Assembly: GCF_051020985.1 (NCBI RefSeq)
Contig: NC_135001.1
Location: forward strand, 12,331,896 to 12,395,895
DNA length: 64,000 nucleotides
Origin: Nomia melanderi
Lineage: Eukaryota; Arthropoda; Insecta; Hymenoptera; Halictidae
Direction of reading: 5' to 3'
Shown: piece by piece, positions 58,831 through 64,000 of the stretch
How the letters are laid out: every line of letters starts with the position of its first letter
How positions within the stretch are numbered: the first letter of the stretch is position 1
Notes under the pieces: model-generated
Told to the model about the DNA's origin: nothing
The model's database searches: none
What the model saw: only the letters and a program-made list of their open reading frames with translations
Position numbers and translations under genes: made by a program

Positions 58831-61077
58831 AATATGAGTATGGAACATTGAATAGAATTCGTCTCTTTTTTTTTCAATGAATTTACAAACGCGACTTTAA
58901 TCGCGGTAAAATGGCATAAAGCGTGAAATTGAAAAGGATACGACTCAGCAGAAGTTGCTCGTTCTTGAAGAAATAAATAGAAATCACATGTAAACAATGT
59001 TATCGATGATATGAATGTTTTCGCTAGACTTTGTTTGAATCTTGAAACTATATTTTTTAAAAGAATTGTAATGTTTTATGGGGACTGTTGTATGACATCA
59101 ATAGTTTTATAATTTTGGGAAAGAATTATAACTTTTTCACGCTGCAGTGCAGCGTTCTGAAAGGTCCAAAGATAAGTCTTTATGTATCGCAGCTTTTTCA
59201 AAATAGCACAGTCATTAAAATACGATTGTATATTGAATGTGTTAACATTTTTTTTTATTTAATTTACATTGTAATTACATGTATTTATACTCTAATGGCT
59301 GTAATAATATCTGTATGAGTGAAGACAGCAGTGCAAAATAAAAATGGCGCAACTCAAAACATCGAATATTAAACAAAGTATTACTACTTTGCAATATCAT
59401 CGAAAATCAAGAGAAAATTTTGTTTTCTTTTATCGCGTTTTTATGCTGTTCCCGAGGGGAGAATATTGATTTCCATTCACATGATTGTCGTTTTGCTTGT
59501 GGTCGTACGAACGGCACATCGTAGCATCTCCTACGACATTGTTTAGAAAATTGTTCGCAACCGAGATTATCGCCTGAGTTATTTGTATAAGTACAGCGAA
59601 AAAGGTAAAAAAAGATAACAGAAAATAGTTCTTAGAAATATTGCATATAGAGTGATCTTTCATAAGAAATAATATTAAAAAAATAATTTCCAGAACTTCG
59701 TTTGATTTAGTATATATTAAACCGAATTTTTGTATAAAAAAGTGATAAATTTTATACAATAATATAATAATATTATAATAATAATATAACAATAATGTAA
59801 TAATAATAATAACAACAACATTAATTTTACATTAATATTACATTTTATTATAATTATATAGATTAATAAAGACAATTTTAGACCAACACAAAATAGTTGT
59901 AATAGGGGGTAACAAAATATTCCGTAACTTTGCGAAACTCGAGAATTTCAGCGAGACACTTAAGAGCAGTGGGGGCTGTTTCCTCTTCATCCTCCCTGAT
60001 TAATACTCATTATTATTTCTCTTTTTCAAAAGCCTGCAGAGTTGCGCTATAAGACGTTGAAATGGAGACGAGACGCTAGGGAGATCGCTGAAGTATCAAA
60101 TTATGAAGAGAATATTTATATATTCTAAATAATATTTATGGAAAAACAGTAACATCGTAGGAAAATAAATCTTCCTTTACCATCCGACTTTTTAAAATAG
60201 AAATATAACGTGGTCCAACTAGATGACTCATTTTGTATATCACAGTCCTTGCTTTGAACATTTCCAAGTTTGAAGATAGAAATTTTTCACTGAATTTAAT
60301 AATACAATTGAAGTCAATTCTTTATGCTACTGACACGCATGTACTTACAAATAATATCATGTGTTTAAATTTATTTCATGCAACTATAAAACAGTTAATG
60401 TATATTAACTTTTATCGTCACATTACCCTTTATAATCATATAAATGATATTGCAAGTACTATAACTCTTGTAGTTCGTTTTAATTAAAATATAGTTATAA
60501 TGTAAATTATTTTTTATACTACTTTACCAAATTAATAAAAAAATTACTTTGCTTCAAGTTAAATACGAAAGTACCCAATATTTCAATATGATCTTTAATG
60601 TACCCGGAATGAAAGTAATATTTCCACACATTGACTAGTGGTTTAAAGAAAGTTGTGTATTATATAACGTGTTTTTCACATTAGATGTTAAACATACGTA
60701 TAACAGCCATTAATAAACATAAGATAATGCTGATTTCAACAAATATAATGGTCAAATAAATCTAACTTACTTACATATCAATGATGATATTAATTTTTTA
60801 TTATTGAATATTATACCTGAAGTTTTTTTACTTTCATTATAAACGTCTTTGCCAACAAAACATATGTTTTTGGCATGGCTAGACATGTATATACTTCAAA
60901 GCCTTCAAAGCTTCTACATTTTTTTCGAAAATACTAAATTGCAATAAACAATGTGTACAAGGAAGGGTTAGTGACCATAGAGCAAGCAAGTTTTCACGAG
61001 ACTATATAGTCATACATAATATCAAAAGAGAGAAACAAATAAAAAAAAAGTGAATACAGAACATCGGAACTTTGTAA
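58831..61077. other. AT-rich non-coding region
   Basis: No gene recognised. An ATT/AAT trinucleotide-like run lies at about 59752-59822. Confidence 0.5.
59752..59822. repeat. (TAA)n-like low-complexity run
   Basis: Irregular AAT/ATA repeats passing into AAC units. Confidence 0.65.
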
Positions 61078-61083
61078 TTTTAT
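61078..61083 (-). terminator. Poly(A) signal of TMED2
   Basis: TTTATT on the plus strand (AATAAA on the minus strand), 63 bases after the TMED2 stop codon. Confidence 0.55.
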
Positions 61084-61145
61084 TATAACTTAACCACATA
61101 AAAAATGTACAATGAGTTTATGAGTTTATCATTATGTGCCTTAAA

Positions 61146-62658
61146 TTAGATAACTCTTCTGACTTCAAAAAATCGTTTTAGGTATAAAACTTGTCCTATT
61201 GTCATACAAACCAAAACCATAGCTTCAAAGAAAGCCCACATGCCTACAAGGAAATTGGTACTTTCATTGATTTCTCTATGATTTCGATCTCGTACCTAAG
61301 AATAAATAATTCATTTTATTAAAAACATTGAATTGCCAAATTCATTTATATAATTTATGAAATCAAAATTGTTGTTTAATTACCTGCATATATTCTTGTT
61401 CGTTCTTGACTACCCATAAACTTGTGCTTAATTCCTTAATCATATCATCTATTTTACTGTGATTTGTGTCTTCAGCATTCTTTCCATCTGACGTGTGTTC
61501 GATAGGTTTCTCGCTAACATCCATATTAAACTTTACTACTTTTGGTGTCATAGTGCTCTTTTGATTACTAAAGCAATATGTGTAAACACCAGAATGATGC
61601 GCAGCAAATGTATACTTTCCACTGCTCTCTTGATCACCCTGATAGATAATTTTTTGATCGGGACCAATTATTTTTACATCTATATCTAAAAACCCTCCTT
61701 CAGCTATCTCAAATGTGAGACCTACAAAAATATCAAAACAAAATACATATTAAAAAGGGATTTAACCTTTCCTAACCAAAAATCATTCCAACTAGAAATC
61801 TTACTATTACACAGAAATATAACAAATAGAGTTACAACAGTAAAGTAAAAATTAGGTTCTTGTGTTTTCGGTATTATTTTATGCTTATTCAACATTTATA
61901 TGTATTTTCACTAATAAACAAATACTTCATAAAAATTATATTGTGTTTTTAGTTTTCTTTTTGAAATTAACAAAACTTATGGCTGGCAAGCATGTTATAA
62001 TACTCTTGAAGTGATAAAGGTTAATTACTTATAATAATTATAATTAAATAAATAATATGAACTAATTCCATTTAACTACATAAAAGTTATTATAAAAAAA
62101 TATATCTTTTTCATTTTTTAATATCTTTTACATAAAACATTTAATCAAAATTAATAATAAAATTATTGTAAAAATAATATCACTAGTAACAAATACAATG
62201 TGTCTATTTATGGAAATTCAAAAAAAAAATTTATTTCCCTTTCAAACATAGAAATATATAATATATATTAATATATATTATTAACCTTTAATAGAGTTTT
62301 CATTCAACGAACTTTTGAATTTTAACTACCACTGTAATGATTCGCATTTTGTAAATCTAACATAATGATGAAAACTTTGACAGTGATTACGAAGAGATAA
62401 CAAAATAAATATAAGAATTCCAATTTATACTATGATATTGAAGTACTTTTGTAACGAATTTCCAAACTGAGCAAATTTAATCACTAAAACTGCTAAAAGA
62501 AAACTGTTCTGCTTACTAGGCAGAAACTAACCCATTTTCGTTCCCGCTTCAGCTCTTTCGAAGAAACATTCTTCAGCATGTGCATCTACTGTAATAAAAT
62601 AGCATGTTGCACTTTTGCTTAAAATAACTAGAGATAAACAAGAAATAAGCCACCTCAT
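61146..62658 (-). CDS. TMED2: p24 family cargo receptor TMED2 (CHOp24)
   Basis: Type I membrane protein of the p24beta class. It cycles between ER and Golgi in COPI and COPII vesicles and helps select cargo such as GPI-anchored proteins. Three coding exons, 62658-62532, 61721-61384 and 61295-61146, join in phase to 204 residues (human 201). Residues 1 to about 17 form a signal peptide (MRWLISCLSLVILSKSA). The GOLD domain follows (to about 115) with a conserved cysteine pair (EECFFE and YTYCFSN) and the block GLTFEIAEGGFLDIDVKI, then SSGKYTFAAH and STMTPKVV. A predicted coiled coil (about 125-160) precedes one membrane span (GMWAFFEAMVLVCMTIGQVL). The short cytosolic tail YLKRFFEVRRVI carries the di-phenylalanine and basic coat-binding signals. 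An upstream in-frame Met exists, but MRW directly precedes the signal peptide. Confidence 0.94.
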
Positions 62659-63868
62659 TTTATTAAATTGCACTGTGAACTTATTAAAAATGACATATGC
62701 CGTTTCTTTCCTCTGCCACTTCACAGCGACATGTTGCTACCACAGCGCCACGTATGCAGTCCACCACGAAATTAATGGTACATATAGATGTTCGTTCACT
62801 TAAAAAAACTTTTTCGTTGTTATATACAATCATGAACAAACACAGGTGAGTAAGTAAAATTACCATTTAAACTTCTGATAGGTATATATTTATCGCATTT
62901 AAAAACGACATGTAAGTGATATATTTCTATTAATTTGTAAAAATTGTAGATAATACGTTAAAAACAAACTATGTTTCTTCTTTACCATTTCTAATTTGTT
63001 TTATTCTACAGAAATTATATACATCAAGAGTGTCATTATAACATCAACAGTCGAATATATGTACTTACTTACTTTTTAAATAGAAATTACTAATTTACAA
63101 ACACAGCATATACTCTTTTAGAGGCGAAATCTTTATTAGAATCTTTGATTATCGTTTATATATTGCATAATCTGAACGAAAATACATGTGCTACACAATA
63201 ATTTTTTAGTTAGAATATCTATTTCATTAATAAATTTGTACTACTTTGATTGCGACTTAAGGTCATAGACTCATAACATAGAAGAGTTACTTCATGTTAG
63301 AAATAGATTTCAGATAGTTGTAAATAAATATTTGCTATCTAGGTACTTGTCTATTTCGACCGTCAATGTCAATCGGTATATAACATTACCACATATTAAG
63401 AGCTGTTACTATATATTGGACCACTGTGTATTTAAATTAGGTCGAAGTGACTTTCTTATACAATAAGTGAAATCTATTTGATTTACAAAAATATTTTACA
63501 ATCAATTATTATCATTCACGATTTACTTCATCATTTTTGATAATATTATCAATAGATAACAGCATAAAATATATACTTAACACATATCAGCATGAAAATG
63601 TTACAAAAATTTTGGATATATGAATAAAATTTCTAACACACTATTGTTAATAACTAAACCAACATAAAAATGAGAATCATAAGCTTTCGATATTTAATAA
63701 TCACACGAAATGTTTTTATACAACACTGGAGACAAGATTTTATCTCTACTTCATCTCTATCATGCAATCATATACATAAAAATTCAAATTCGTAAGTGTA
63801 ATTTTATGTATGTACTTTCTTCTTATTTATTATTTATCTTAATATTAATTTATTTTTAATAAAGAGTA
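62659..63868. promoter_or_regulatory. Divergent promoter region TMED2 / ABHD11-like
   Basis: 1.2 kb between opposed start codons, AT-rich with a slightly GC-richer part at about 62700-62770, next to the TMED2 start. An upstream exon of the hydrolase could lie here. The small open frames on both strands at 62600-62870 overlap each other and look incidental. Confidence 0.4.
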
Positions 63869-64000
63869 ATGCCTGTAAAGCTTGCATATGCATCCTATGA
63901 GTCAATGAAGGAAGAGGCTTCCAAACATCCTATTATTATAATGCATGGTCTTTTTGGTTCAAAAAATAACTGGAATATGTTATCAAAATCGATACATCAA
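63869..64000 (+). CDS. ABHD11-like alpha/beta hydrolase (5' part, runs off window)
   Basis: The first 44 codons are visible and open to the window end. The sequence PVKLAYASYE followed by HPIIIMHGLFGSKNNWNMLS is typical of the start of the alpha/beta-hydrolase fold in the ABHD11 branch. HGLFGS supplies the oxyanion-hole region, and the nucleophile Ser, Asp and His would lie beyond the edge. Human ABHD11 is mitochondrial and protects the 2-oxoglutarate dehydrogenase complex. No targeting peptide is seen after this ATG, so an upstream exon may encode one: an AG (TTTTTAATAAAG) precedes it, and an in-frame TAA lies nine bases before the ATG in unspliced DNA. The family is fairly certain; the start is not. 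Confidence 0.75.
   Translation, partial: MPVKLAYASYESMKEEASKHPIIIMHGLFGSKNNWNMLSKSIHQ

Overview
This is a window of insect nuclear DNA. The genes are split by short AT-rich introns with GT-AG (once GC-AG) boundaries, poly(A) signals follow the stop codons, and every recognisable protein is a metazoan housekeeping or developmental protein. Small introns, AT-rich intergenic DNA broken by CpG-rich patches, and many short non-autonomous elements fit a hymenopteran (bee, wasp or ant), but that placement is inference. I see no bacterial, plasmid, CRISPR or viral genes.

The first 19 kb is gene-dense. In order: an intergenic stretch with repeats (1-3.2 kb); Naa25/psidin, NatB auxiliary subunit (minus, 9 coding exons); RPA2, the 32 kDa subunit of replication protein A (plus); GPN3, a GPN-loop GTPase (plus); PHF12, a double-PHD/FHA corepressor subunit (minus); mRpL18, a mitochondrial ribosomal protein (plus). 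Naa25/RPA2 and PHF12/mRpL18 are divergent pairs. GPN3/PHF12 and mRpL18/Wnt5 are convergent pairs.

The middle of the window belongs to Wnt5 (minus, 18.9-29.8 kb). I could assemble it exon by exon: seven coding exons, 365 residues, with a signal-peptide exon separated from the rest by an 8.4 kb intron. A splice-acceptor-like sequence directly before its ATG predicts at least one non-coding exon further upstream.

From about 29.8 to 61.1 kb there is a roughly 31 kb stretch with no convincing protein-coding gene. It alternates AT-rich DNA with CpG-rich patches (about 30.6-31.2, 34.2-34.95, 40.4-40.9, 48.8-50.1 and 52.8-53.1 kb) and carries duplicated non-coding blocks. It also holds a dense set of 160-285 bp inverted-repeat elements, most beginning TTAACAC and flanked by TTAA, as piggyBac-type MITEs are. 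Several are nested or share one target site. This region is the probable 5' regulatory domain of Wnt5.

The right end holds TMED2/CHOp24, a p24 cargo receptor of the early secretory pathway (minus, 61.1-62.7 kb), and the start of an ABHD11-like alpha/beta hydrolase that runs off the window (plus, from 63.87 kb).

The genes form no single pathway. Except for Wnt5 (developmental signal) they are broadly expressed cell-maintenance genes. The most unusual content is the layered TTAA-element landscape around Wnt5, in particular one nested composite found at two loci in opposite orientation.
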